A DNA stretch of 64,000 nucleotides from Girardinichthys multiradiatus (taxonomy: Eukaryota; Chordata; Actinopteri; Cyprinodontiformes; Goodeidae), in assembly GCF_021462225.1 (NCBI RefSeq), contig NC_061805.1, positions 49,886,860 to 49,950,859 of the forward strand, written 5' to 3'. Position numbers and translations under genes: made by a program. Every line of letters begins with the position of its first letter. The stretch's first letter is position 1. Shown here piece after piece: positions 12,841-25,152 of this stretch. A model generated the notes under the pieces. The model worked only from the letters and a program-made list of their open reading frames with translations. It searched no databases and was not told the origin of the DNA.

Positions 12841-14334
12841 ACAGTGACAGTGCAAATAACTTAATGATGGACTGTAGCACAAGAAATATTAAATATTAGA
12901 ATGAATACTGTATTGGCACTAATAAAGCTCAGAATTAGTTGGACTGTTAACTGCTTTTCCTTCTGTAGGGATGGCACCGAGTTTAGAGTTTGTTTTTTTC
13001 TGAAAAACATAATGAATATATTTAATTGTTTCAAATAGCAATTTTATGCTGTAGGTTCAGAGAATAAAAGACTTGACCTATATTATAATTGTTATATAAC
13101 TTCAAAACATATCTGTGTTGTGAATCCTTCCCAGAGGCTGTTTCTTCTCGGTCGGTTGTAGTCAGAAAAAGGCTTTTGTTGACAAACTGAAAAGATCAAA
13201 TTTAGCTTCTTCAACCAAATTCATCTTGGTTGAATTCATCTTGAACCATCAGTTGCAGGTATAATCGTGTTTCGCTTAGGGTACATGTTCAAGACACACC
13301 TGTCTGATGAAAACAAGAAGTCATGTTTGGAAATGTCCATGCTTTGCAGGGACCTGATTTTAAGTTAGCGATGACTGAAGCAGACAAACACAATTTACTA
13401 AAAATCTGTTACTTTGAAAGTAAAACTCAGAAAATAAGATTACCAAACCCCCCTGCACTACAATAACGACGTTTATTACAAGTTACAACCACAAAAAATA
13501 CATCATGCAAAATTTAAACCAATGATTTCATGATTGCATACACAGCAACTAGCTATAATGCTATCTTCTACATAAACAGGAAGTCACGTTCTTTTATTTA
13601 TTATCCACTTTATTTCTGTCCTCATCTTAGTAATTAACATTAATTTCATCTTTGTTAGCATCTCTTGAACTATTTACATTTACTACTTCCCTGGATTCTT
13701 GTAGCAGCTTGCTACAATGCTAGCAGTCACTGTTGCCAATTCCTCAGTGAGTAAAATAGCTAATGCAAACAAGAAGGGACCTGACTTTAAGTTAACAATG
13801 TTTAAGTTAGTAATTAAAGTTGTCAAATGGTGCCATTGCCCAATTTGCATAATTGTGCATCTGCATATAATTCCAATGAATGCTGTGAGAGATATGAAAC
13901 ACTCTTTGTGTGAAACAATTGTCGAGTACCAAACAATCTAATATGTTTAAAACTACAAATATGCTTTACTTATTTTTTTTATTCTTTTTTAGTAAGACTT
14001 CAAGATATTAGAAAATCCTGTGATGACGATATCAGTTGTGATTTAATCCTATTCTCTTTTTTCCTCTCTTTCTCATCTGTGCTTCCATCACTCTGTGACC
14101 TTTGGCCTTTAATGGGTAATGTCATTTGTGTCCAGTGTGAGTATCTGCTGCCATGAAACTCGGGCCAACTGGCAAAATATTACATTAGCATGTATGATGC
14201 TATTTCCCTCCAAACAGTACTTTGCAATATGAATACTGCACACACTGATATTGCGATGATGATTTATTTGCGATGTATGTGCTGCCTTGATTTTTAGTTT
14301 TTTGGGCTTTTGTTAAGCAGTCAGTTAGTCATCA

Positions 14335-14690
14335 GTCAGTCAGTCATTTTCTACCGCTTATTCCATAGTGGGTCACGGGGAGCTGGTGCCTATCTCCAGC
14401 AGTCTATGGGCGAGAGGCAGGGTACACCCTGGACAGGTTGCCAGTCCATCGCAGGGCAACACACAAACAACCAAGCACACACTCATTCATACACCTAAGG
14501 GCAATTTAGGGTGACCAATTAACCTAACAGGCATGTCTTTGGACTGTGGGAGGAAGCCAGAGTACCCGGTGAGAACCCACGCATGCACAGGGAGAACATG
14601 CAAACTCCATGAAGAAAGACCTCAGGCCGGGAATCAAACCCAGGACCTTCTTGCTGCAAGGCAACAGTGCTACCAACAGTTTTGTTAAGC
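14335..14690. repeat. Common teleost dispersed repeat
   Basis: Contains the blocks 'gagctggtgcctatctccag', 'acaccctggacaggttgcca', 'ttggactgtgggaggaagcc' and 'gaatcaaacccaggacct', widely dispersed in fish genomes. A truncated second copy occurs at 18944-19182 in the same orientation. Short frames here are artefacts of the repeat. Confidence 0.75.
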
Positions 14691-16199
14691 AATTTTTTGC
14701 ATATAGTCTACATTAACTACACTAACTTATCTCAAAAAATGTAAATTAAGTTTTGAGTTAAGTCATTGACACATGGTGGAGGCGAAGTCCCAGTTATTCA
14801 AACCTTCAGGATTTGATGGTAGAAGTTGAACATTTAATTGATTAACTAAAATAAAAAGGTGTTTTCCTAACATTTTACGTTATTAATTGTCTGGAAGACA
14901 GTAAAGTTATTATTTAAGACTAATTCAGAAATGAACAGAATTAGCCTCTGAACTGTGGTGAGAAAGTACCACACATTGAAATCACTTGTATTTTAACATT
15001 TAATAGTAGTGATATAAAACTTAAATGTGTTATTATTGGTGTTATGAGTCATTATTGTTTTGAGTCTTGAATAATTAATTAAGTGTAAGTTCCATTTTTA
15101 ACAACAAACTGAAACATCCTGTGAAAGAGTAAAAGGAAATCACACTGTTTTAACTTCTACATTTTCAAAATCATCTGTGTCTGATAACAGATTAAAGCTT
15201 GAAACATAAATTCATAAACCAGTGCTTCTTAATCCAACTTAATAACAGATTAAAGTCTGAAACATGATTTATAAATCTTTTTTTTTTCAATGTGTTTGAT
15301 CATTTAAACATTTTCATCACATTTTTTATAGAATATATGTAAAGGAGATAAAATACAACAGCAGAGACCAAGCAGGCCTTTATTTCAACTCATTCAGTGG
15401 AAATAAAGCAGATCTTTACCGTATCCAAGTAAACTGTCATGTAGAAACAGAGATGTATCTGATAGATTGGAGGAACGAGGCTGATGTGAATATTTGTATA
15501 ATCCCCTGACAGAATGTGATGAATTAACACTTGTCTGGCTGTATCTACAGTTCCTTTGTCTGCTGTTCTACTTACAGACATCTTTTCGGACCATTGTAAA
15601 AAGAGCACAGGGTCTTCTTTGTGCGGCCAGAAGGGACGGTGCCTCGGCTGAGCAAAGAGAAAACAGTACATGTCTGCTGGAGGGGACAACACCTCGCTGT
15701 GTCGTCCCCTTCACAATATGAAGCTACATTTTAGCCATGTTGCAGCTGAAGATTGTTTATTTAGTCTGCAAGTTATTCCAATCACCATACAGAGAAGGTC
15801 AAAGAGTCTAGAGATGTCTGAACATCTTCCAGAGACAGCAGAGTTGGCAGATAATGCACAACTATGCCAAGAACCAGTTTTAAATTTAATCCTCGGGCAC
15901 TTTGTTATTGGCGCCAAGTCAATAAGGTACCATTTGTTCCTCTTTCTTTAGAATGATCTATGAAATATCCCAAGGATAACACTGACAGGTGTTCTGTTTT
16001 TAGTTCATATAATGTGATTCCCAAAGAGATACATCAACCAAAGGATGATTGGTCTCTCAGTTCTTGTGTTTTCTACCAGGTTCTTAAAAGTCATGACTTT
16101 CAGATGCTGGAGATTGGTTATCAGTCCTGCCATTTCTTCGTTTTCTATTATGTCCTCATTCATATTCATGTTTATCAGGCCTTGGATTCAGAAGAAATA

Positions 16200-16470
16200 A
16201 TGTGGCCTTTGTCCTGAAACAATGGAACAGTCAGATCTTTACCTTTACTGACCTGCTGGGGGAGTCATGGGTGTTTGACAGTCAAGTCCAAGGCTTACCA
16301 CGTCCCCATTGGCATTGCTCGGGGTGCCACAGGAAAATGCTGTTGTTGGGCTATCCAGTTCTTGTATACCCAAAGCAAGAGCTGTGTATTCTTGACAATA
16401 AGTTGAGGTTGTTCCCAATGAAGGCTGGACTCCGCCAGGCCCCTCCCTAGTTTCTGATCCTGTTTATGGT
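16200..16470 (+). mobile_element. Possible LINE reverse-transcriptase scrap
   Basis: In one frame the block KAGLRQ (16422-16439) sits where non-LTR reverse transcriptases have the 'GLRQG' motif. The preceding text 'cttgtatacccaaagcaaga' resembles the segment just upstream in fish RTE-like elements. Stops interrupt all frames. A weak call from short motifs. Confidence 0.35.
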
Positions 16471-18943
16471 GTTAGTTGAAAGATGAAGTCATGAGGTGAC
16501 ATCAGAGACCATTACTGGTTCTTTACAGTTTTATGGTGACTGATGACTCAAACCATAAAGTTATGAGTTGGTCATTAAATTCTGTTTATCTTTTTATCAG
16601 TTAAAGTCACAAACTCAGCCTCCAGGTGCAGTTGTCCAATGTCAGAGGGAATAAAAACAGAATCAACAGTGACTCATGTTTTACACTTTCAGTGATATCT
16701 TCAGATAACATCTGTGACCTTTTCATTTCACCGACACGCACGTCTCACAAAGACATCACTTCTTCAGAGGAAAACACTATTTCTACTGAGCGTACCTCAG
16801 TACGTCGCCCTGCGGACATGCAGTTAGTAGGTCAACAGAGCAATGCTGCTGTCTTACACTGGAGCAAAATATCAAGCAGAGCTTTCAGAGCTTACCTGGT
16901 CCATATGGATGAAAAAAATCAAAATGTATTTATTATGTATTAATGTATTAATGTAACACAAAAAAAAAAAACAGCTGACATTGGTCAAAATACTGCACAC
17001 CGAAAGCACTACATACAACAATAGTTCAAAATTAAAAACGATAAAAAAGAAACATCACAAGACAAAATACAACCATAAGTCAATCCTCGTGCTGTATTAA
17101 AAGCCAGTGAGTACCAGTGTGTTTTGAGAAGAAACTTGAAAACACCAAGAGTTCAAGCCTGTCTGATATGAAGGGGCAGTTAGGGAGAGCTACAACAGAA
17201 AAGGCCCGATCACCTCTGTGGACCATCCTGGACCATCCTGGACCTCGGGTTGGGACCTCCAGTTGGGAGAAAACAAAGGCGTAAATCACTCGTCCAGAAA
17301 CATTTTAGTTTCACATTAGATAAAAGTCTCTAACTGTTCTGGAGTAAAAAGTCTCGTTTTACTCCCAAACTAAACCGTTTCTCTAGAAAAAAGTTCAAAT
17401 CAGGGATCAACCCAAGATTCTTAACATGAGATTTTACAAACTGCTTCAGGCACCCAGATCTGGAGAAGAAGCAATTTGAGTTTTTACCTCGTTGAGACAG
17501 ACAACTGAAAATACGCTTCAACTGAAAAAAGATCTGTGTGTCATCTGCATGTGGCTGAAATTAGATGTTTAATTTTAGACAACCATTCTTCTGATGACCC
17601 TAACAGAAAGACATCTTGTGACTTCACCTGATCTGACTAGAGGATCAGCAGAATAACTGACAGCTCAGACAAATTTAAACTGAGGATGTTTGAACTTATC
17701 AAGGATTTGTCATCTCTATATTCGTGATAACAGCTCTCAATGATGTTTTTCCCCTCTTTTACAAAATGCTCGTTTGCAAGTCATTTCCTGCATGTCAACA
17801 CTGTTGTTACGTTAAAACAAGTCACTCACAAATAGAGCTAATAGCCTTTATTATGCATGTATAGCTCTGTAATTCTGGGTTTATTAAGATTTAAAGTTTT
17901 TTTTCTGATTACTGCACATCAATCCTTCATATTTTTATAGAAAAACATCAGGAAGTTTGACAGGAAACAGACTGAAGGTCTCCAGTTATATGAGGTTTAC
18001 ACATTAACACGCTGCAGGTTAAGTGAACAGCAGGAGGGAAGCAGCAGGTCATCAAACTCAGTCAGTGCTGGCTGCTGTTCTCTGAAAGGAACCTAAATTA
18101 TCAGGAAAAATGCAAAGAATAGAGTAACGTTTCTTCACGTCACTCCTTAATAAATTCTGAACACACACTTATTTTACTTCCTGCTCCACTGGTGTCTGTT
18201 AATATCTGAATGAATCAAATAATGAATATAAGCTTTGTTTTAAACATTAACCTGACATTTTTAGAATTCATTTTAAGAAGCTTTTCAAACTAACAGTAAC
18301 CACGTATACATGTTAACAAGTCTATATTTAGATGGTAAAGGGCCTGAATTTATAAATCGCACGTTTCTAGTCATTCCGACCACTCAAAGCACTTTAACAC
18401 TGGAGCCACATTCTAGTTTGGCCGACTCTTCCCACTGAGCCAAAGTCACCCCTCTAAATGACTTGTTCTATGCTGCCGTCTGCTGAAAAGTCCAGTTTTA
18501 ACCATCTATTGGAATCAAAATTTAAAATTACTTCTACTGCTAATAACAACAACAATAATAATGAGATAAATTAAATACAGCATAATATAACATTAACATA
18601 AACACTGATGTTAACAAGTTGCAGAGAAATTAATACTATATTTACGTTGTTCTTAGATCATTTTGATGAACTTTGTTATTTACCCCTGATTATTGAGGAT
18701 TTTTGGACACTTTTTTGTAATAAATGCTTGATTATAATTAGTTTTTTTTAATTTCTCATATTATCATTTTATGACTTTAACTTTAACACTCCTATCAGGA
18801 TGTTAGAATCTATGTCTACCTCCAGTGTCTCCTCGTTATCATCATTATCATCATCACCTCTGCTAATTTCTTCCTGGTTTTTCGCTCTCTCCATGCTCAT
18901 TCTTGTTCAGCTCATTAGTTTTTGTTTGATTTGCTTGATTTGT

Positions 18944-19182
18944 CCATCCATCCATCCATCCATCCATTTTCTATACCCACTTCTTCTGTACAGGGTTGTG
19001 GGGGAGCTGGTGCCTATCTCCAGCAGTCTACACCCTGGACAGGTCTCCAGTCCATTGCAGGGCAACACAGAGATACACAACTATGCACACCCCCTTTTAC
19101 ACCTAAGAGCAGATTAGAGAGCACTTAACCTAACAGTTATGTTTTTGGACTGTGGGAGGAAGCCGGAGTACCCGGAGAGGTT
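18944..19182. repeat. Common teleost dispersed repeat, truncated copy
   Basis: Begins in a CATC-rich run (18944-18967) and carries 'gagctggtgcctatctccag', 'acaccctggacaggtctcca' and 'ttggactgtgggaggaagcc', as in the copy at 14335-14690. It stops about 340 bp before the large coding exon at 19521. Confidence 0.75.
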
Positions 19183-19520
19183 TTGGGCACCTTTAAGGAC
19201 ACTGAATGTCACCTTACATAAAATATATTTTAAGAACAGCTACCAAACAGCAGTGAGAAGCAAATAGACTGTTAAAACAATAAAGCTGATAACTGAAAAT
19301 GATCTGTGTATCCCCTAATCTAAAGTTCACAAACCATGAAATTAAGCACCAGTCTAAACCGTTAGTTCCCCACCAGTCTCCTGCTGGCTGTCTGTAATCT
19401 GAGGTTTAGTTTCCATAAAACATGAAAGAATGAGTTTGACTCAGATGTGGCCTCTGGTGTGTGAAGGCAGAGAAATGTTATGTTCCTTTCAAGCCTAATG
19501 AGCTGCGTCCTCCTCTGCAG

Positions 19521-20169
19521 GTTTTAAATGGTTTGGGAGCCTCGCCAACCTCTCCTCCCGCTGCCCGTCAGAGAAAAGCAAAAACAAAGCCGCCTCTCAG
19601 TTTAATGGAAGTCTCTGTGGAGACAAACAAGCAGCAGCAGTGGCGGTGCAGGAGAAGCAGTCGGTTGACGACATGAAGTCAGGTCTCCGCAGCCCCAGTT
19701 ATGCCCGCTCCAGCGACATGCACACCCATGTGGGTACCGGTCCCCGCAGTGAGAAGCAGAAGAAGAGCTTTAAGGGCCTGAAGGTTGCAGAGAGCACAGA
19801 GAAGATGAGTTGGAAGGCAGAGGAACATGTTCGAGACTCTCCCCTGCTCAGTGCTCTGTCCAGCCTCAGCATGATGAGCACAGAGCAGCCCCAGCTGGTT
19901 TTGACTCGGCCTCTGCCCACTTCACCCAGCCAAGCATCACCTTTGACCTCGGCACCTGCCAGCTGCTTCAAAGACCTGTCAGAAGAACACGTTACACAGT
20001 CCGAGGCAACAAGAGGCAAGACTGCAATGGAGCATTTAAACTTGGTTTCGAAGCAGGATATTTATGTGCCAATGGACCCGATTTCTGGAAGAGCTTGCAG
20101 CCATGTCGACCCACAAGCTGAGAAGCAGGAAACCACAGAGGCTTCACAGAAAGTGGTTGCTAATGGCAG
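19521..20169 (+). CDS. sh2d3c: SH2D3C-like gene, large N-terminal exon
   Basis: This exon of about 216 codons lies upstream of the SH2 domain. It is bounded by a good acceptor (cctcctctgcag|gtttt) and donor (ggcag|gtgaga). It begins with two bases of a split Gly codon and ends in phase 2. It is open throughout, starting FKWFGSLANLS and continuing to SVDDMKSGLRSP and YARSSDMHTHVGT. Human SH2D3C has, from memory, a closely similar stretch around an aspartate pair, SP..YARSSDM and a HMGT/HVGT block; BCAR3 has a shorter related one. Ser/Pro-rich and probably disordered after that, with a possible DIYVPMDP tyrosine site near the end. The family links receptor and integrin signalling to Cas proteins and Rap GTPases at the membrane and cytoskeleton. 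No frameshift seen. Confidence 0.8.
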
Positions 20170-21171
20170 GTGAGAAATGCAATTTATTTTACTCAGAGGC
20201 CAAACATACTAAATTTAAATCTGTCTGCACAGAGAAGATCAAATACAAATCAGTCAGTTTCTCAATGGAAATACATCCCTGTTTAACTCAGTCTCTACTA
20301 TATGTCACTGACAAGTAAGTGTTGTGAAATTAGACCTATAAAGCTGTACTTCTCTTTCTTCAATAGATTAAATTAAAATAGACACTTCTTTAGATTAGAT
20401 TATACAATATGCAAAAACCCTAGTTTTTACCAAATGTTCTAAAGCATAATTCCTGACTTGAATAACTTAACGATTTTTTTAATGCAGATGCCAGCGTTAC
20501 TCATAGAGATACTGCTTTTACAAAATTTATATGGATCTTAAGAAAAGGACACATAATAACGAGTAGCAGTTTTTGATGTGGGCAACATGGCTCACTGCCC
20601 AGGGTGCCATTCCATTAGAGGGAAGCACTGAGTGCACTAGTGCTTGGGATGGGCATCTATAAACCAAGGTTGGGTGAAGATGAGTGATATCTGATCTCAA
20701 CTCCAGCCAAATAAGTATAAGTGTTAGTATTCTTTATGGATATGTGTACCTTCGATTCAGTGTAATTATTTTATTTTATTATAATTGCTTATCTTTAGTG
20801 TGCCGCTGTGTGCTTCCAGTCAGTTTACTGTTGATACAAAAAAATGTTACTACTGAGGGACAAATAAAGCATCAATAGAATTACTTTTGTATATAACGCA
20901 TTAGAAACATGTAATCTTTTTAAACATTTTAATATACTTCTTAAATTTTGTGTGTTAGGACGATTCGAAATCCCCAGCATTTTGTGTTTATGGTATACAT
21001 AAGTTGTATCCTTTTCATTTATTTCCTTCGTACTCCTTTCTGTATTCGTGTCAACTTGAATTGTGCCATGTTCTGTTGATTTGGCATAATGAGACTCGGC
21101 ACCTCCTTCCCAGAGGCTTGGCCTCAGCCAATAGGAGAGAAGCTTAGGCGGTGACGCTGTTCCAAAGACCT
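20170..21171 (+). other. Intronic stretch, nothing recognised
   Basis: AT-rich intron sequence between the large N-terminal exon and the GC-rich minisatellite. Short frames without domain features. Confidence 0.5.
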
Positions 21172-21395
21172 CCCCTCTGCCTCAGTCCCGCCCCATCTGT
21201 CTCAGCCACGCCCCCTCTGTCTCAGCCCCGCCCCCCGTGTCTCAGCCCCGCCCCCTCTGTCTCAGCCCCGCCCCCAGTGTCTCAGTCCCGCCTCCTCTGT
21301 CTCAGCCCCGCCCCCCGTGTCTCAGTCCCGCCTCTTCTGTCTCAGTCCCGCCTCCTCTGTCTCAGCCCCGCCCCCTCTGTCTCAGTCCAGCCTCA
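21172..21395. repeat. GC-rich 20-bp minisatellite carrying GC boxes
   Basis: About 11 head-to-tail units of roughly 20 bp with consensus close to 'gtctcagccccgccccctct'. Variants alternate 'cccgcctcctctgt' and 'ccccgccccccgtgt'. Nearly every unit contains CCCCGCCCC or CCCGCC, i.e. a GC-box core on the opposite strand. It sits about 1 kb upstream of the alternative first exon ending at 22482. Any regulatory role is inference. Confidence 0.85.
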
Positions 21396-22344
21396 TTCCT
21401 TTTTACATTTCCAGCTGCAAGTTGGGGGGAGAAACAGCGGTCAAGGAATGTAAAAAAGAAAGACTCAAATAAATAGCTCAGGGAAATCTGTTGGGTAAGA
21501 AAATTGAACATAGATTTAGAGAAGAAAATATATCAGTGCTTAAGAAATAAAAGGACAGTGAAATTATTTTAAGAATAATATACATTTTTTAAAAACAATG
21601 TTTTAAATTTATTTGGGTGGTAATGAATATAAAGAAATAAAAAGGCTAGGAAAAAAATGCAAAACAATTCATTTGTATTAAACAAAGGAAAAATATAGAG
21701 TTTAAGAAATGATGTATGATTGAAAATGAGTGGGTTAAATGAAAAATAAGTTTAATAGCAAAGAGACAAATTACAATAGTTAAAAATTAACATAGAAATA
21801 TATATTTATGTACAATCAATTGATTAATTATTCAAAAAATCTCTTCTTTTGATTGCTTTGTTGCATTTAATGACACTCTAATTTATATGTCTAGCTACTT
21901 TTTGGCCCAGTAATTATTTTATCAAGCCATTTTTTTATTATTTCTGTATGTTTTCATCATTATGGCAGGACTGGTCCTCCTTACAGCAACCACACATGGT
22001 TCCTCGCTCTGAGTGCCTATAAAATAAAATCAAAATAACAAAAAATAAATGTCCTAAACAACATTATTATAAACGTAATATTAAATATAAAATTATTTTA
22101 GCAGCAGCAAAGTAATAATTGGACTGTTTCGTTTTAAATAAAAGCAATTAGCTTTATTTACTTATTGTGGCATTATAAGGTAATCAGGGTTGTATGACAC
22201 ATGCCTTTAATTTTGACCAATCCTAGATGTGGGTTTTATTTTGTTGTGGTGAATAGATGAACAGTCATTTTAAAATGTGATTTTATTTCTGGCGAGAGGA
22301 ACCTGAGCTGATGAAATTTATTCGTGTGTTAGTGTAAAAGCGGA
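21396..22344 (+). other. AT-rich intronic stretch
   Basis: Low-complexity AT-rich sequence between the minisatellite and the GC-rich first exon. No coding or repeat feature recognised. Confidence 0.5.
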
Positions 22345-22417
22345 CATGCGCAGTGTCTCCCCGCCTGCTTGCGGCGGCTCCGCAGTCCACTGCGTGAATC
22401 AGACTCTGCGGGGAAAC
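22345..22417 (+). promoter_or_regulatory. CpG-rich putative promoter / 5' UTR of the alternative first exon
   Basis: The segment has dense CpG and GC content ('cggacatgcgcagtgtctc', 'gcggcggctccgcagtcc') against an AT-rich background. It includes TGCGCA resembling an NRF1 half-site core and lies immediately upstream of the ATG at 22418. Promoter function is inferred from composition and position only. Confidence 0.45.
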
Positions 22418-22482
22418 ATGAACCAGGTCCGGCATGGTGGCTGTGTGTCAGTCCGGTGCAGGGAGAAGGAGACCCAGGGAAG
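22418..22482 (+). CDS. sh2d3c: SH2D3C-like gene, alternative first coding exon (short isoform)
   Basis: A GC- and CpG-rich island of about 180 bp (22345-22520) lies in otherwise AT-rich intron sequence. It contains an ATG at 22418 opening 21 codons (MNQVRHGGCVSVRCREKETQ, then Gly and a split codon) and a strong donor (ggaag|gtgaga) at 22483. The exon ends in phase 2 with AG, exactly like the exon ending at 20169, so both can join the same downstream acceptor. Mammalian SH2D3C is known to have isoforms with alternative short N-termini. No TATA box is evident, as expected for a CpG promoter. Start-site position is unknown. Confidence 0.6.
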
Positions 22483-22520
22483 GTGAGAAACCGCCTCTCC
22501 GCGGGCTCAGCCAGGGCTTA

Positions 22521-23307
22521 GATCAGTCTTTTTAAAGCGAAACCGCAGCTGGAGGAGAAAAGTTCCTCAGTTTGATTCATCAGCTTTGAGGTTTAACATC
22601 CGAACTTATTACCGCTGCTGATAGTGTTCAGGTCTCACCGTGGAAACTCACCCCGCATGTTTGATTAGTTAGGTGCTATAAATTAAACCTGAAAGCTGGT
22701 TTACTGTCCGAGAGTCTTATGATCAGACTGTAGGCTGCATTACACAAGAGAAGGAATTTAATCCTTCAGTCACAAAATTGATATTGAAGAAGAGAAACAA
22801 TCTGGTTCCTTAAATACCCGATTCAGTCTGCAGGACACCTTGCAGGGTGTTTTAATGTCTCACTCTGTGTGAAACTCAGCATGTGCAGAGATGCTGTAAA
22901 TATAAAATACAGGCAGAAAAAAAATCTAATTTACTCTTTGATGTATCAAATACTTAATGCACTTTATCATCCTAACAAACATGGCAGATTACAACTTCCT
23001 AATCATTATGATTAAATTAGGGATATATCTGCAGTAACATTGATATAGGCCAAATTTTTATATCAGTGCATCCCTAGACTTAGCTATTACAAAATCCAGG
23101 TTTCATTAAATAACTTGGCCTTAAACAGCTAACCTGTATAACTGCCAGCTGCATCAACCTATACCCATCCATCATGTTTGAGACTAAGTTTTATTCAGTA
23201 GATTAAAGTACAGATTTCTTATGTTTCTGCTTTTTCATCACACTTCCATGTTTCAGATCATCTTGCAAATTATAATAGATATAAGATGTTAATATAACCT
23301 GAGTATA
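22521..23307 (+). other. Intronic stretch before the first Tc1 copy
   Basis: Nothing recognised apart from AT-rich text. The last two bases (TA) are the target duplication of the following transposon. Confidence 0.45.
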
Positions 23308-24875
23308 CAGGTCCTTCTCAAAATATTAGCATATTGTGATAAAGTTCATTATTTTCCATAATGTCATGATGAAAATTTAACATTCATATATTTTAGATTC
23401 ATTGCACACTAACTGAAATATTTCAGGTCTTTTATTGTCTTAATACGGATGATTTTGTCATACAGCTCATGAAAACCCAAAATTCCTATCTCACAAAATT
23501 AGCATATCATTAAAAGGGTCTCTAAACGAGCTATGAACCTAATCATCTGAATCAACGAGTTAACTCTAAACACCTGCAAAAGATTCCTGAGGCCTTTAAA
23601 ACTCCCAGCCTGGTTCATCACTCAAAACCCCAATCATGGGTAAGACTGCCGACCTGACTGCTGTCCAGAAGGCCACTATTGACACCCTCAAGCAAGAGGG
23701 TAAGACACAGAAAGACATTTCTGAACGAATAGGCTGTTCCCAGAGTGCTGTATCAAGGCACCTCAGTGGGAAGTCTGTGGGAAGGAAAAAGTGTGGCAGA
23801 AAACGCTGCACAACGAGAAGAGGTGACCGGACCCTGAGGAAGATTGTGGAGAAGGGACGATTCCAGACCTTGGGGGACCTGCGGAAGCAGTGGACTGAGT
23901 CTGGAGTAGAAACATCCAGAGCCACCGTGCACAGGCGTGTGCAGGAAATGGGCTACAGGTGCCGCATTCCCCAGTCCTGGGCTACAGAGAAGCAGCACTG
24001 GACTGTTGCTCAGTGGTCCAAAGTACTTTTTTCGGATGAAAGCAAATTCTGCATGTCATTCGGAAATCAAGGTGCCAGAGTCTGGAGGAAGACTGGGGAG
24101 AAGGAAATGCCAAAATGCCAGAAGTCCAGTGTCAAGTACCCACAGTCAGTGATGGTCTGGGGTGCCGTGTCAGCTGCTGGTGTTGGTCCACTGTGTTTTA
24201 TCAAGGGCAGGGTCAATGCAGCTAGCTATCAGGAGATTTTGGAGCACTTCATGCTTCCATCTGCTGAAAAGCTTTATGGAGATGAAGATTTCATTTTTCA
24301 GCACGACCAGGCACCTGCTCACAGTGCCAAAACCACTGGTAAATGGTTTACTGACCATGGTATCACTGTGCTCAATTGGCCTGCCAACTCTCCTGACCTG
24401 AACCCCATAGAGAATCTGTGGGATATTGTGAAGAGAACATTGAGAGACTCAAGACCCAACACTCTGGATGAGCTAAAGGCCGCTATCGAAGCATCCTGGG
24501 CCTCCATAAGACCTCAGCAGTGCCACAGGCTGATTGCCTCCATGCCATGCCGCATTGAAGCAGTCACTTCTGCAAAAGGATTCCTGACCAAGTATTGAGT
24601 GCATAACTGTACATGATTATTTGAAGGTTGACGTTTTTTGTATTAAAAACACTTTTCTTTTATTGATCGGATGAAATATGCTAATTTTGTGAGATAGGAA
24701 TTTTGGGTTTTCATGAGCTGTATGCCAAAATCATCCATATTAAGACAATAAAAGACCTGAAATATTTCAGTTAGTGTGCAATGAATCTAAAATATATGAA
24801 TGTTAAATTTTCATCATTACATTATAGAAAATAATGAACTTTATCACAATATGCTAATTTTTTGAGAAGGACCTG
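23308..24875 (+). mobile_element. Tc1/mariner transposon, copy A
   Basis: A 1568-bp element flanked by TA target duplications (23306-23307 and 24876-24877). It begins CAGGTCCTTCTCAAAATATT and ends with the reverse complement. The inverted repeats are long, about 200 bp (23308-23508 and 24675-24875). Two further near-identical copies (B and C) occur downstream, so the family has been active recently. The element sits in the large intron of the SH2D3C-like gene. Confidence 0.95.
23636..24598 (+). CDS. Tc1/mariner transposase, copy A (open, internally deleted)
   Basis: A 320-residue cut-and-paste transposase with an uninterrupted frame. Two helix-turn-helix segments for terminal-repeat binding are expected at about residues 5-45 and 65-105, separated by the basic run GRKKCGRKR (50-58). 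The catalytic triad fits a DD34E layout: D134 in FSDESKF, D224 in FQHDQAPAH and E259 in NPIENLW. Compared with copy C, 14 residues are missing after IP at 111-112, in the basic linker between the DNA-binding and catalytic halves. Copy B shares this exact 42-bp deletion. The catalytic residues are all present, but the missing linker makes activity doubtful. Expected acting site is the nucleus. Confidence 0.9.
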   Translation: MGKTADLTAVQKATIDTLKQEGKTQKDISERIGCSQSAVSRHLSGKSVGRKKCGRKRCTTRRGDRTLRKIVEKGRFQTLGDLRKQWTESGVETSRATVHRRVQEMGYRCRIPQSWATEKQHWTVAQWSKVLFSDESKFCMSFGNQGARVWRKTGEKEMPKCQKSSVKYPQSVMVWGAVSAAGVGPLCFIKGRVNAASYQEILEHFMLPSAEKLYGDEDFIFQHDQAPAHSAKTTGKWFTDHGITVLNWPANSPDLNPIENLWDIVKRTLRDSRPNTLDELKAAIEASWASIRPQQCHRLIASMPCRIEAVTSAKGFLTKY

Positions 24876-24877
24876 TA

Positions 24878-25152
24878 TCCTTTGTTCCCTTTACTCTTAA
24901 TATTGGACTTAAAGCTATCCAAGACAACCTGGCCCTGTGTAAAAAGTAATAATCTCCTTCATATCATCATAAATGAACTGTAAATATCCACATTTTCTTG
25001 GTTATTTACACCAGACAATTACACTACAGGTCTGTCAGGCTTAGTAAGACCAGACATGTAGAATCAAAAATCCCTTAAATACAACCAATTTGACAACATG
25101 AAGTAGGGTTTAGAATTTTTTCAAATGTGTTGAGATGATATTTGCTGTGGTT
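24878..25152 (+). other. Intronic stretch, nothing recognised
   Basis: Short AT-rich spacer between copy A and the next dispersed repeat. Confidence 0.5.

Larger units (their letters stand above)
11571..19520 (+). other. Intron 1 of the SH2D3C-like gene with scattered repeats
   Basis: This 7.9-kb intron contains a hAT-like non-autonomous element (about 12146-12562), an inverted-repeat MITE (12610-12840), two copies of a common teleost dispersed repeat (14335-14690 and 18944-19182), and a possible LINE scrap near 16200-16470. Open frames within it have no recognisable domains. The remainder is AT-rich and unremarkable. Confidence 0.5.

Noticed and set aside
15390..16943. Cluster of short frames on both strands
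   Set aside because: Mutually overlapping, no recognisable domains; one part looks like a LINE scrap. Not gene evidence.
21151..21476. Repetitive 100- and 79-codon frames (Pro/Ser/Leu repeats)
   Set aside because: They are translations of the 20-bp minisatellite. Both frames are open merely because the unit lacks stops.
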